DNA from: Acidobacteriota bacterium | Lineage (GTDB): Bacteria > Acidobacteriota > Terriglobia > Bryobacterales > Bryobacteraceae | Assembly: GCA_016201205.1 (NCBI GenBank) | Contig: JACQDF010000109.1 | Location: 1 to 35,001, forward strand | Reading direction: 5' to 3' | Length of the DNA: 35,001 bases | In this document: positions 23,496 to 32,313 of the stretch, in pieces | Layout: each line of letters begins with the position of its first letter | Numbering within the stretch: position 1 is the first letter of the stretch | Position numbers and translations under genes: made by a program | Notes under the pieces: model-generated | What the model saw: the letters and a program-made list of their open reading frames with translations, nothing else | What the model was told of the DNA's origin: nothing | Databases searched by the model: none

Positions 23496-24136
23496 AGCCA
23501 CTTCCTTTGGTACGTCCAAATTGTAATGTGAGTTTTAGTACCGGGTCAATTCCGGTCACCCCTAGAACGATGTGCGATTCCACCACGGAAGAATCTAGGT
23601 ATCCCTTAGAACTTCCTCGGCTCCTAACTTAGTTTGAAGTTAAGGGAACAGTGCTACGAAAGGCAGCGGAGCCCTTCGCCAACGAAACAATCTCTGATTC
23701 TCCAGGCTCCTGCCAGCGTCAAGTGTTTCATCATAGCAGATCACAACGACAGGCAAACGGGCGGCCCTCCACTGTCTAATATCTGTATATCATTGGGGTT
23801 AGCTGCTCTGTTGCTGGTTCCCCCCGCCCCGGCCCGGCTCCAACTCACCACGTACGAGGGGGCGTCACTTGCTCATGCGAAAAAACACTGGTTGATTCCA
23901 TCATTGCCCACCAACATCTAAGACCCACCCCGCAGTGGGCTGATGAGCCGCGGCTGTCAGACCCGCACCCAATGTCCACCAAGGACCAGGGGCAAGTGTC
24001 CGTTGTGGGCGCCTCTTCCAAGGAACACGCGCAAAACGGCCCGCGCCCGCGGCAGCGACACTACGGTGTTCCTCAAGGCTATGGCGCCGCGGGGCGCGGC
24101 CTTTGCGCTTTTGAGACAATAGAAGCATCACCTTCC
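23496..24136. other. 640-bp gene-free region before metH
   Basis: No convincing gene. The half near the regulator (23520-23800) is AT-richer than its surroundings and holds small inverted repeats: ACCGG-7-CCGGT (23540-23556) and TAACTT-6-AAGTTA (23625-23642). A 95-codon plus frame from TTG 23634 has one hydrophobic stretch but no homologous look and no ribosome site. The half near metH is GC-rich and strongly foldable, including the hairpin at 24021-24073. The metH frame stays open upstream to 23972, but that stretch reads as low-complexity and is not part of the family. I looked for cobalamin, SAM and SAH riboswitch cores and found none. Confidence 0.5.
24021..24073 (+). other. Hairpin in metH leader
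   Basis: AGGAACAC (24021-24028) and GTGTTCCT (24066-24073) are perfectly complementary, closing a 37-nt GC-rich interior which can fold further (GCCCGCGCCCGCGGC). It ends 63 bp before the metH ATG. It could be an uncharacterised cis-acting RNA or a terminator-like attenuator without a T-run. It matches no riboswitch consensus I know. Confidence 0.35.
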
Positions 24137-27100
24137 ATGGAAGCTCGGCAAGTCCGCAGGCAGGCTCTTTACGACGCCCTCGACGAGCGCATCCTCGTTC
24201 TGGACGGCGCCATGGGGACCATGCTCCAGCAGGCCAGCCTTACTGCGTCCGACTTCGGCGGGCCCGCGCTGGAGGGCTGTAATGAGCACCTGGTACTCAC
24301 CCGGCCCGACGTCATCCTCGGCGTTCACCGGGCGTATTTCGAGGCCGGCGCCGATATCGTCGAAACCGACACCTTTGGCGGCACACGCATTGTGTTGGGC
24401 GAATACGGGCTCCAGGATAAAGCCTGCCAGATCAACCGGCGGGCGGCCGAGCTGGCACGCCAGGCAGCAGAGGAATTCTCGACGCCGGGGCGGCCACGCT
24501 GGGTAGCCGGCTCGATGGGCCCCACCACCAAAGCCATCACGGTCACCGGCGGCGTCACCTTCGAGCAGCTTGGCGAGAATCTCTACGAGCAGGCCCTGGC
24601 GTTGATCGAAGGCGGGGCGGATATCCTCCTGGTTGAGACCTGCCAGGACACTCGCAATATCAAGGCGGCGCTGCTGGCGATTCAGCGTCTGGGGCGCGAA
24701 CGCGGCGAACGCATCCCAACGATGGTGTCCGTCACCATCGAGCCGATGGGCGCCATGCTCGCCGGCCAGACCGCCGATGCCCTCTGCGCGTCCCTCGCTC
24801 ACGCCGATCTGCTTTCGATAGGCCTCAACTGCGCCACCGGCCCGGAGTTCATGACGGATCACATCCGCACGTTGCACGAGATGGCTTCGACGCGCATCTC
24901 GTGCTATCCCAACGCGGGCCTGCCGAATGAAGAGGGCCGATATCTGGAAACCCCGCAGTCGCTGGCCGTGCAACTGGAGCGCTTCGCCGGCCACGGCTGG
25001 CTGAACCTGGCCGGCGGCTGCTGCGGCACCACTCCGGCGCACATCGCACAACTGGCGCGAATGGTCAACGGCAAGAAGCCGCGTGCGATCAAGCCGCCGT
25101 CGCACCGCTCCTACTATAGCGGCATCGAATTGGTCGAGGCCGAGCAAAGCAATCGCCCGCTGATTGTCGGAGAGCGCACCAACGTCATCGGCTCGCGCCT
25201 GTTCAAGAACCTGGTCGCCCAGGACAAGTGGGAGGAAGCCACCGACATCGCCCGCCGCCAGGTGCGCAATGGCGCTCATGTGGTCGACGTCTGCCTGCAA
25301 TCGAGCGAGCGCGACGAGATCAAAGACATCCCGCCGTTCTATGAGCAACTGATCCGCAAGCTCAAAGCTCCCATCATGATCGACTCGACGGACGCCCGTT
25401 CGGTCGAGCTGGCGCTCACCTACTGCCAGGGCAAGAGCATCATCAACTCGATCAACCTCGAAGACGGCGAAGAGAAATTCGAGCGTTTGTGCCCGATCGC
25501 GCGGGCTTACGGCGCGGCCGTGGTGGTGGGAACCATCGATGAAGATCCCGTGCAGGCTCAGGCCTTCACCCGCGAGCGGAAGCTGGCGGTGGCTCAGCGC
25601 TCGGTGAAGCTGCTCACCGGGAAGTACGGCATCCCGCCGGAAGATATCGTCATTGACCCGCTGGTGTTTCCCTGCGCCACCGGCGATGAGAATTATGTCG
25701 GCGGCGCGGTCGAGACGATCGAGGCGGTGCGGCTGGTGAAGGAACACATCCCGCACGTCAGGACGATCCTCGGCATCTCGAACATCAGTTTCGGCCTGCC
25801 GGCGGCGGCCCGCGAGATTATCAATTCGGTCTTTCTGTACCACGCGACCAAAGCCGGGCTGGACCTGGCGATTGTGAACGCGGAGAAACTCGAGCGGTTC
25901 GCATCGATTCCCATCGGCGAGCGGCGCCTGGCCGAGCGCCTGCTGTTCAACACGCCGCCCGAGAACGTGCCGGAAGGCCACAAAGACGCAGAATCGCTCC
26001 AGACGACGCCGGAAGACTGGCGCCGGCAGACGCGCGAGCAGAAGATCGCCATCAACCAGTTCCACATCGCCGCGATTGCCGAGCACTTCCGGCAGGCGAC
26101 AGCAAAAGCAAAGCAGAAACCGCGGGATCTGCCGCTCGACCAGCGGCTGGCCAATTACATCATCGAAGGGACCAAGGACGGCCTGATCGCCGATCTCGAC
26201 CGCAAACGGGCCGAAGACGCGGCGCCTCTCGACATCATTAACGGGCCGCTGATGGCGGGCATGGATGAAGTCGGACGCCTGTTCAACAACAATGAGCTGA
26301 TCGTGGCCGAAGTGCTGCAATCCGCCGAGGCGATGAAAGCCGCTGTCGCTCACCTCGAGCAGTTCATGGAGAAGGCCGAGACGGCCACGCGCGGCAGGAT
26401 CATCCTCGCCACCGTGAAGGGCGATGTGCACGACATTGGCAAGAACCTGGTCGAGATCATCCTGTCGAACAACGGTTACCGGGTGATCAATCTGGGCATC
26501 AAAGTGCCTCCGGAGGAGCTGATCAAGGCATATCACCAGCACACGCCGGACGCGATCGGTTTGTCGGGGCTGCTGGTGAAAAGCGCGCAGCAGATGGTCG
26601 TCACGGGAGGGGACCTGCGGGATTCAGGCATTCATGCGCCGTTGCTGGTCGGCGGCGCGGCGCTTTCCGAAAAATTCACCTGCACGAAGATCGCCCCGGC
26701 CTATGGCGCGCCTACGTTCTACGCCAAGGATGCGATGACAGGGCTGAAACTGCTGAACGAAATCATGGACGCGGGGACCCGGGAACAACTGCTGCGTTCG
26801 CACACGGTGGCCGAAGGCGTCCCTGCCGCTGAAACGGCGCAAGCGGCGGCCGCACCGCACGCCGATATCCGCAGCCCGAAGGTGCGCCTGGTTGTGCCCC
26901 TGCCCCCTGCGCCATACCTGGACCGGCGCGTGCGCACGTTTCCCAACCTGACCGAGATCTGGAGCTACATCAATCCATACATGCTCTACGGGCGGCATCT
27001 CGGCTACAAAGGCAACTTCGAGAAGAGCCTCCACGAGCGCGAGCCGAAGGCGCTCGATCTGTTCCACCAGGTCGAGCAGGTGAAGAAGCGCGCTGCCGCC

Positions 27101-27697
27101 TTCATGAAGATCCGTGCCGTGTGGCAGTTCTTCGAGGCCGAGCGCGACGGCAACGCCATTCACCTGTTCGCCCCCGGCGCTTCCTCGCCGCTCGACACGT
27201 TCCGATTCGGCCGGCAGCCGAAGTCCGACGGGCTGTGCCTGAGCGACTACATTCTGGACCCCGAGGATGGCCGGCGCGATCATCTGGCGCTGTTTGTGGT
27301 AACGGCGGGCGAGGGGATTCGAGCGCACCATGAAACAGCCAGGCAGGCGGGCGAATACTTTTACTCGCATGCCTTGCAGGCGCTGGCGATCGAATCGGCG
27401 GAAGGCTGCGCCGAGTGGCTCCACCGGCGGTTGCGCGAAGAGTGGGGCTTCCCCGATCCGCCCACGCTGACGATGCAGGAGCGCTTTACTTCGCGCTATC
27501 GCGGCAAGCGCTACAGCTTCGGCTATCCCGCATGCCCGAACCTGGAGGATCAGCAAGGAATCTGGAAGCTGCTCAACCCGGAAGAGATCGGCGTACGGCT
27601 CACCGAGGGGATGATGATGGATCCCGAGGCCAGCGTGAGCGCGCTGGTGTTCCATCATCCCGATTGCGCCTACTTCACTGTGAAAGACGACCGCTGA
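24137..27697 (+). CDS. metH: Cobalamin-dependent methionine synthase
   Basis: A full-length 1186-residue MetH, which moves a methyl group from 5-methyltetrahydrofolate through cobalamin to homocysteine. Modules in order: homocysteine/zinc domain (ILVLDGAMGTMLQ; zinc Cys in GLNCATG and GGCCGTTP), pterin domain (RPLIVGERTNVIGSRLFKNL ... INSINLEDGEEKF), cap domain (GTKDGLIADLDRK, MDEVGRLFNNNELIVAEVLQ), cobalamin domain with the lower-ligand motif DVHDIGKNLV, and the reactivation domain with SAM-binding RYSFGYPACPNL. All key motifs are intact. ATG 24137 fits the family start; the open frame further upstream is probably leader. A possible -10-like GACAAT lies 17 nt before it. It seems monocistronic, with repeat copy C just after the stop. 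Confidence 0.97.
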   Translation: MEARQVRRQALYDALDERILVLDGAMGTMLQQASLTASDFGGPALEGCNEHLVLTRPDVILGVHRAYFEAGADIVETDTFGGTRIVLGEYGLQDKACQINRRAAELARQAAEEFSTPGRPRWVAGSMGPTTKAITVTGGVTFEQLGENLYEQALALIEGGADILLVETCQDTRNIKAALLAIQRLGRERGERIPTMVSVTIEPMGAMLAGQTADALCASLAHADLLSIGLNCATGPEFMTDHIRTLHEMASTRISCYPNAGLPNEEGRYLETPQSLAVQLERFAGHGWLNLAGGCCGTTPAHIAQLARMVNGKKPRAIKPPSHRSYYSGIELVEAEQSNRPLIVGERTNVIGSRLFKNLVAQDKWEEATDIARRQVRNGAHVVDVCLQSSERDEIKDIPPFYEQLIRKLKAPIMIDSTDARSVELALTYCQGKSIINSINLEDGEEKFERLCPIARAYGAAVVVGTIDEDPVQAQAFTRERKLAVAQRSVKLLTGKYGIPPEDIVIDPLVFPCATGDENYVGGAVETIEAVRLVKEHIPHVRTILGISNISFGLPAAAREIINSVFLYHATKAGLDLAIVNAEKLERFASIPIGERRLAERLLFNTPPENVPEGHKDAESLQTTPEDWRRQTREQKIAINQFHIAAIAEHFRQATAKAKQKPRDLPLDQRLANYIIEGTKDGLIADLDRKRAEDAAPLDIINGPLMAGMDEVGRLFNNNELIVAEVLQSAEAMKAAVAHLEQFMEKAETATRGRIILATVKGDVHDIGKNLVEIILSNNGYRVINLGIKVPPEELIKAYHQHTPDAIGLSGLLVKSAQQMVVTGGDLRDSGIHAPLLVGGAALSEKFTCTKIAPAYGAPTFYAKDAMTGLKLLNEIMDAGTREQLLRSHTVAEGVPAAETAQAAAAPHADIRSPKVRLVVPLPPAPYLDRRVRTFPNLTEIWSYINPYMLYGRHLGYKGNFEKSLHEREPKALDLFHQVEQVKKRAAAFMKIRAVWQFFEAERDGNAIHLFAPGASSPLDTFRFGRQPKSDGLCLSDYILDPEDGRRDHLALFVVTAGEGIRAHHETARQAGEYFYSHALQALAIESAEGCAEWLHRRLREEWGFPDPPTLTMQERFTSRYRGKRYSFGYPACPNLEDQQGIWKLLNPEEIGVRLTEGMMMDPEASVSALVFHHPDCAYFTVKDDR

Positions 27698-27718
27698 TCG
27701 CTCTAAACTAGTGTTATG

Positions 27719-27772
27719 CCGCTCCCTGACGGTCGCGGCTCTGTTTCGGAACCGCGCGCGTAAGCAAGCGGT
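27719..27772 (-). repeat. REP-like imperfect inverted repeat, copy C
   Basis: On the minus strand it reads ACCGCTTGCTTACGCGCGCG ... GAGCCGCGACCGTCAGGGAG, the same arms as copy A with a shorter, different centre. The two arms pair as an imperfect stem. It starts 21 bp after the metH stop and may also act as a transcript end or stabiliser. It lies in opposite orientation to copies A and B. Confidence 0.75.
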
Positions 27773-27797
27773 CTGCGGGACGGCAAACTAGCATTGT

Positions 27798-29567
27798 ATG
27801 CGCGCGTGGATGCTCGTGACGGCGCTCGGGGCGAGGACGGTGGCGGGGCAGCAGACTTGCCCGCCCACGCCCACATACTCGCCTTGCGAGCTCGTCTTCG
27901 AGCTGAACGAGCAGGAAGCGGCAGCTCATCGGGATCCTTACCAGACGGTGGAGCTTCGCGCGGAGCTGCGGTCGCCGAGGGCGAAGACGATTCTCATGCC
28001 CGGCTATTGGGACGGCGGGCGGCGGCTGGTGATCCGCTTCACTCCGGTGGATCCGGGCGCTTGGGACTTCCGGATCACGAGTAACATCGAGCGCTTCAAC
28101 GGCAAGCAGGGGCAGATGCAGGCGACCGATTCGCCGGACCCGGGGTTCCTCCTGCCGGCGAACGTGCACCACTGGATGGCGAGTGAATCCCGCAAGCCGC
28201 ACCTCTGGATGGGCGATACCTTCCTCGAGTTCGGCACCGCGCCGCAGCAGCAGTTTGACGCTTACGCGGAAGCGCGAGCGAAGCAGAAGTTCACCCACGT
28301 GCGTGGCCTTCTGGTGGCTGGCAAGCTGGCTTTTCCCGGTGGCCGGCCGGAGGCTGCGTATTTTCAGCAGCTCGACAGCCGCATCCTGGCGCTCAACAGG
28401 AAGGGTATGTTCGTGGACCTGGTGGTCGCATCCGGCGGAGGGCAGTTGACGGAGCTGTTTCCGGGCTGGCAGGAGCGCGAGCGGCTGGCGCGCTACATCG
28501 TCTCGCGGTATTCGGCGTTTCACATCACCTGGCAGTTGCTGGGCGAGTTCGAATCGCATGACGGCGGCCGTGCGCTGCTGAAGGAGCTGGGCGTTGTGAT
28601 CCAGAAGCACGATCCCTACCAGCACCCGCGCTCGACGGGGACGCTGGCGTCCTCGGCGGCCGCCTCGCCCGACGGCTGGATGAATTACGTGGTGCATCAT
28701 GCCTTTGACGACACGGTGGGAGCCGTCGAGCACCAGGTCTTTCCCGCTCCGTTCGTCAACACAGGCTTCGCAGCGGAAAGCGCTGCCGGGGCTGATGCGT
28801 TCCGCAAACGGCTGTGGCAGGCGTCGATGAACGGGCAGTATCCGGCGGGCATGCTGGATATACAGAATCTCGACTCGGCGGGCGCCAAAGCTGCGAAAGC
28901 ATGGTACGAGTTTTTCGCGCGCACACGCTACTGGGAACTCGAGCCCTATTTCGACGTGGACGGCGCTCGAGCGCTGGCGCTGCCCGGCGTCGAGTACATC
29001 CTCTACATCGAGAGGCCCGGCCCGGTGGAGATCCTCATCGAGAAGCACACCTACGATGTGTTCTGGATGAATCCCGCGACCGGAGAAACGACGAAGGAGA
29101 AGAAGGATTTCAAAGGCAGCGACCGGTGGACGGGCGAGCCGCCCTCCAAAACACAGGACTGGGTGCTGCACCTGTCGCGTGAAGGGCGCAAAGAAGGCAT
29201 GCTGCGCTCCTATAAATTCGAATCGCGGCCCAACCTGATGCAGGAAATCGAGCAGAACCCGCAGAAAGCGCCCTTCGACATCCTCGAGCCGTCCCGCGAC
29301 GTGCTGTCGCTGAAGACGCCATCGAAGTACCAGGCCAAGCTGCGCCGCGAAACGCGCGGCACGCGCCAGATGATGTATTTGTGGACCGGGGAAGTGCCGA
29401 CCGAAGGCCGCGGATATCGCGTCGTGGGGACAGGCGCCGAAGGCACGCTGAGCATCCCGCCCGACCTGGCCAGGCAGTTTCCCGCTGTCTTCAACTTGCG
29501 AATCTACGCCCTCAACGCGGTGGGAAAGGTGTACGCCGTGGACAAGGTCTACCGGTTGACGGAATGA
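27798..29567 (+). CDS. DUF5060/DUF4038 apiosidase-like glycoside hydrolase
   Basis: A 589-residue probably secreted glycosidase. The start has a weak signal-like stretch (MLVTALGARTVAGQ; ATG 27798, with ATG 27810 also possible). Residues about 28-110 look like the DUF5060 beta domain (PYQTVELRAELRSPRAKTIL, MPGYWDGGRRLVIRFTPVDP). The middle is a TIM-barrel of the DUF4038/apiosidase-like type: RKPHLWMGDTFLEFG, FTHVRGLLVAG, MFVDLVVASGGGQ, FHITWQLLGEFESHD (a candidate Glu), HPRSTG. A beta-rich tail (PGVEYILYIERPGPVEI, YDVFWMNPATGE) resembles the putative collagen-binding domain that follows such barrels, and a further beta domain (about 490-589) ends the protein. It probably removes sugars from plant or bacterial glycans; the linkage is unknown. 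Its stop overlaps the tsaB start (ATGA). Confidence 0.82.
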   Translation: MRAWMLVTALGARTVAGQQTCPPTPTYSPCELVFELNEQEAAAHRDPYQTVELRAELRSPRAKTILMPGYWDGGRRLVIRFTPVDPGAWDFRITSNIERFNGKQGQMQATDSPDPGFLLPANVHHWMASESRKPHLWMGDTFLEFGTAPQQQFDAYAEARAKQKFTHVRGLLVAGKLAFPGGRPEAAYFQQLDSRILALNRKGMFVDLVVASGGGQLTELFPGWQERERLARYIVSRYSAFHITWQLLGEFESHDGGRALLKELGVVIQKHDPYQHPRSTGTLASSAAASPDGWMNYVVHHAFDDTVGAVEHQVFPAPFVNTGFAAESAAGADAFRKRLWQASMNGQYPAGMLDIQNLDSAGAKAAKAWYEFFARTRYWELEPYFDVDGARALALPGVEYILYIERPGPVEILIEKHTYDVFWMNPATGETTKEKKDFKGSDRWTGEPPSKTQDWVLHLSREGRKEGMLRSYKFESRPNLMQEIEQNPQKAPFDILEPSRDVLSLKTPSKYQAKLRRETRGTRQMMYLWTGEVPTEGRGYRVVGTGAEGTLSIPPDLARQFPAVFNLRIYALNAVGKVYAVDKVYRLTE

Positions 29568-30229
29568 AGATTCTGGCCCTCGATACGACGAGTGAATTCG
29601 GCAGCCTGGCGCTGGCCGAAGACGGCACGGTGTGCGAAGAAGTCGTGCTGCATTCACCGGATGGCTTCGCGCATGTCCTGTTCGAGCAGTTGGAGAAACT
29701 GCTCCGCCGTCATGGCTGGACGCTGGCGGAGCTGGATTGCCTGGCGACGACGGCTGGGCCGGGGTCCTTTACCGGCGTGCGCGTGGGGCTGACCGCGGTG
29801 AAGGGGATCGCCGAAGCGCTTGGCAAGCCGCTGGTCGTGTTGAGCAATCTGCATGTGCTGGCGAGTTTTGGAAGCGCGCCGCTGCGGGCGGCGCTGCTCG
29901 ATGCGCGCCGCGGCGAGATCTTTGGCGCGGTGTACGATGCCGCCGGCCGGCTCGTGCTGGAAGAGGTGGTGATGAAGTTTCCCGATTGGCTGGAGCGGCT
30001 TCCGGAAGGAGTGGAATTCGTCACCCAGGCAGCCGCCGTTTTTGAGCCGATGTTGCGCGGCACGCGATTCGAGCATCGAGTGGTCACAGAGGCGCCGCGG
30101 GCGCTGGCGGGCGCGGTGGCTCGCATCGCTTGCCAGGCGATGACCGCCGGCAAGACGCAGGATGCTCTGCTGGCGGACGCGAATTATGTGCGCCGCTCTG
30201 ACGCCGAACTGCTCTGGAAAGATGCCTGA
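29564..30229 (+). CDS. tsaB: tRNA threonylcarbamoyladenosine protein TsaB
   Basis: A 221-residue ASKHA-fold partner of TsaD in making t6A37 of ANN-decoding tRNAs. Markers: MKILALDTTSEFGSLALAED, the helix HVLFEQLEKLLRRHGW, TAGPGSFTGVRVGLTAVKGI and the conserved RAALLDARRGEIFGAVYD. Length fits. The ATG overlaps the stop of the upstream glycosidase by 4 bp, so it may be translated by coupling although the two functions are unrelated. Its 3' end overlaps by 46 bp the gene on the other strand whose C-terminal part is a RimI-type acetyltransferase; tsaB and rimI are neighbours in many bacteria. Confidence 0.95.
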   Translation: MKILALDTTSEFGSLALAEDGTVCEEVVLHSPDGFAHVLFEQLEKLLRRHGWTLAELDCLATTAGPGSFTGVRVGLTAVKGIAEALGKPLVVLSNLHVLASFGSAPLRAALLDARRGEIFGAVYDAAGRLVLEEVVMKFPDWLERLPEGVEFVTQAAAVFEPMLRGTRFEHRVVTEAPRALAGAVARIACQAMTAGKTQDALLADANYVRRSDAELLWKDA

Positions 30230-32313
30230 GCGGCGGCCGCGGCAATGCGCATGACGACCGCCGTCTCGGGTGGATCGTCGTAGTAGTGATGGCGGCGGGC
30301 GGTGTTCTCAAATCCCATCCGCTCGTAAAGGCGGCGGGCGGCGGTGTTTGATTCGCGCACTTCGAGGAACACGTCGCCCGGCTCGCCGCTGGCCAGCAGC
30401 CGGCGCATCAGCATCTGCCCGATGCCCTGGCAGCGATGCTCGGCGGTGACGGCGATGTTAAGAATCTCGCGCTCGCCGGGCGCCGTCTTGCGGGCGACGA
30501 TGAAGCCGGCGACGGCGCCGTCGCAAACAGCGACATAGAACTCGTGGCTCAGGTAAAGGCCGGGATCCCAGCGCGACGAGCGCAGTGCTTCGGACTGGAT
30601 TTCGCGCACTCGAGCGATGTCCGCGGGCACGCCAAGGCGGAGGCTGATCCGCTGCGGCAGGATTTCATGGAAAAGCGCGCTCTGCATGTCGCTGATCCTG
30701 GACCAATCGTAGCGCTGCTCGACCTGCCGGCGGGCCGCGGCTCGAAGCCGGCGCCGCAAACCGGGGTCGGTGGCAAGACGGGCGATGGCTTCCGCGAAGT
30801 CGCCAGCGCCATCTGCAATCCAGAGATGCTTGCCATGCTCGACCTCAATGCCGCCGCTCCCGGACGTGGTAGCAACGATGGCGCGCTCCATCGCCATCGC
30901 TTCCAGCACCTTGAGGTTCGTGCCGGCGGACACCAGCGTCGGCACAACCACAATGTTGGACTGCTCGTAGAGCGGACGCACATCAGCGACAAAACCGCGC
31001 ACCCGGATGCGCGGGATCGCCGGAATGGAACCTTGCCAATAGACGTGCGGATCGGGGCCGGCGACGACAGTGACCGTCATCTCCGGAAAGCGGTCTTCGA
31101 GCAGAGGCCAGACCTGCTCGATGAAAAAGCAGAAGGCGGTGATGTTTGGAAAGTGGCGGAAGGAGCCGACGAAGAGAAGACGCTGTCCGGGTGGCTCGGG
31201 AGTGGGCCGGAAGCGGGCGAGGTCGACGCCATTGGGGATGACACGGCACGAAGCGTGTGCCGCGAGCCGGGCATCTTTCTCCGACATGGTGATGACGCAC
31301 CGGTAGCGCTTCAGCGCGTTTCGCTCGAAGCGATGCCATCGCCACCAGTTCCACCACGAAGCCGGCGTGCGTTCGCGATCGTGGACCTGGCGGTAAAGGT
31401 CGAACGTGATGTCGTGCTCGACAAGGATGTCGCCCGGATACGAGGCCAGTTGCGTGAACTCCACTTGCAGCAGCTCGATGCGGTGCTGGCGGCACAGTTG
31501 TTCCACCAGACGGCGCATGGGCGGGGAATCGTACTCCCGAACCTGTGGCGGCAGCAGCGTGGACCAGTGCGGCTCCCGATAGCGCGGCTTGCTGACCATA
31601 GCGATCAAAGAACAGTGATCGAGCAGCGGCTTCAGGTCTTCCAGCCGCTCGTGCTCACGAAATGCGAATAGATAGACATCGAATTCCAGGGCGATCTCGC
31701 GGATCAGATGATACAGGCGGACAGCGCCGCCATGAGAGAGGGGCCAGGGGACAAATGGCGTCAGGATGCCGATGCGCCGGCGGCGCGGGTGCGGCGGGCG
31801 GCCTTCAAGCGCTTGCGGGTCGTCAGGGATGGAACTGTGATCGTGCGTCAGCCAGCCCAGCCATCGCGGCCGCAGCCAGATGCGATCGAGCGGAACACCG
31901 CGCCAGAAGAGCCACGACGCGATTGCCGTGCGGATCCGCAGGTGATGCCGCTCGAGGTTGCCGTTGTAAGCAAGGATCCTGGTGGGGGAGAACAGGAAAG
32001 CGGCGCGGCGGAGCGGGCTCGAGGGGCCGAGCAGGACCGGGGCCATGCCAATGCGACAGCGCCGCAGCGCGCGAAAAAGCTGCGCCAGCAGAGAAAGCGT
32101 GCCGCCCGCGTCCAGCGAAACCGGCGTGACGCCCTCGATCAGAGGCAATGGCTCGAGTCCCGCAAGAAAGTGGCGGCGGTCCGGAAGCAGCCGCCGGACT
32201 TCGTCCACCATGCCACGAATCTTTTCCTCCGGGCCGGTCGCAAAGGAGACGACCACAGCGTGCGGGTGCTTGCCAAGCAGGCGGAAGAGAAGCTGTTTGG
32301 CTTGCTGCTTCAT
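30184..32313 (-). CDS. Glycosyltransferase family 4 fused to RimI-type GNAT
   Basis: One 709-residue frame with three parts. Residues 1 to about 165: an unassigned domain (HAVVVSFATGPEEKIRGMVD, FSPTRILAYNGNLERHH). About 170-540: a GT-B glycosyltransferase of the group 1 (GT4) type, with RIGILTPFVPWPLSHGGAVR, VIPNGVDLARFRPTPEP, RLLFVGSFRHFPNI and VVPTLVSAGTNLKVLEAMAM followed by TTSGSGGIEVEHGKH. About 555-690: a GNAT domain with the RimI hallmarks EREILNIAVTAEHRCQGIGQ and FLEVRESNTAARRLYERMGF; RimI acetylates the N-terminal Ala of ribosomal protein S18. The last 20 Ala/Ser-rich residues are antisense to the tsaB end. ATG 32313 overlaps the MFS stop by 4 bp; the frame further upstream is a shadow of the MFS gene. 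Joining these two activities is unusual; a single-base error joining two genes cannot be excluded. Confidence 0.85.
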   Translation of the reverse strand: MKQQAKQLLFRLLGKHPHAVVVSFATGPEEKIRGMVDEVRRLLPDRRHFLAGLEPLPLIEGVTPVSLDAGGTLSLLAQLFRALRRCRIGMAPVLLGPSSPLRRAAFLFSPTRILAYNGNLERHHLRIRTAIASWLFWRGVPLDRIWLRPRWLGWLTHDHSSIPDDPQALEGRPPHPRRRRIGILTPFVPWPLSHGGAVRLYHLIREIALEFDVYLFAFREHERLEDLKPLLDHCSLIAMVSKPRYREPHWSTLLPPQVREYDSPPMRRLVEQLCRQHRIELLQVEFTQLASYPGDILVEHDITFDLYRQVHDRERTPASWWNWWRWHRFERNALKRYRCVITMSEKDARLAAHASCRVIPNGVDLARFRPTPEPPGQRLLFVGSFRHFPNITAFCFFIEQVWPLLEDRFPEMTVTVVAGPDPHVYWQGSIPAIPRIRVRGFVADVRPLYEQSNIVVVPTLVSAGTNLKVLEAMAMERAIVATTSGSGGIEVEHGKHLWIADGAGDFAEAIARLATDPGLRRRLRAAARRQVEQRYDWSRISDMQSALFHEILPQRISLRLGVPADIARVREIQSEALRSSRWDPGLYLSHEFYVAVCDGAVAGFIVARKTAPGEREILNIAVTAEHRCQGIGQMLMRRLLASGEPGDVFLEVRESNTAARRLYERMGFENTARRHHYYDDPPETAVVMRIAAAAAQASFQSSSASERRT

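Noticed and set aside
23560..23612. Two similar sites CCCCTAGAAC and CCCTTAGAAC upstream of the response regulator as operators
   Set aside because: Only two copies of a 10-base near match 42 bp apart; too little to call a binding site, noted only in the gene entry.
23634..23921. Plus-strand 95-codon frame with a hydrophobic stretch
   Set aside because: It begins with TTG, has no ribosome site, and its composition is not protein-like over most of its length.
24128..26542. Very long open frame antisense to metH (about 800 codons)
   Set aside because: It is fully antisense to a gene with clear family motifs; GC-rich codon bias produces such shadows, and its sequence shows no family pattern.
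27714..29657. Minus-strand frame of about 650 codons opposite the glycosidase
   Set aside because: Its N- and C-terminal parts are repeat copy C and antisense sequence; the plus-strand gene has the domain matches.
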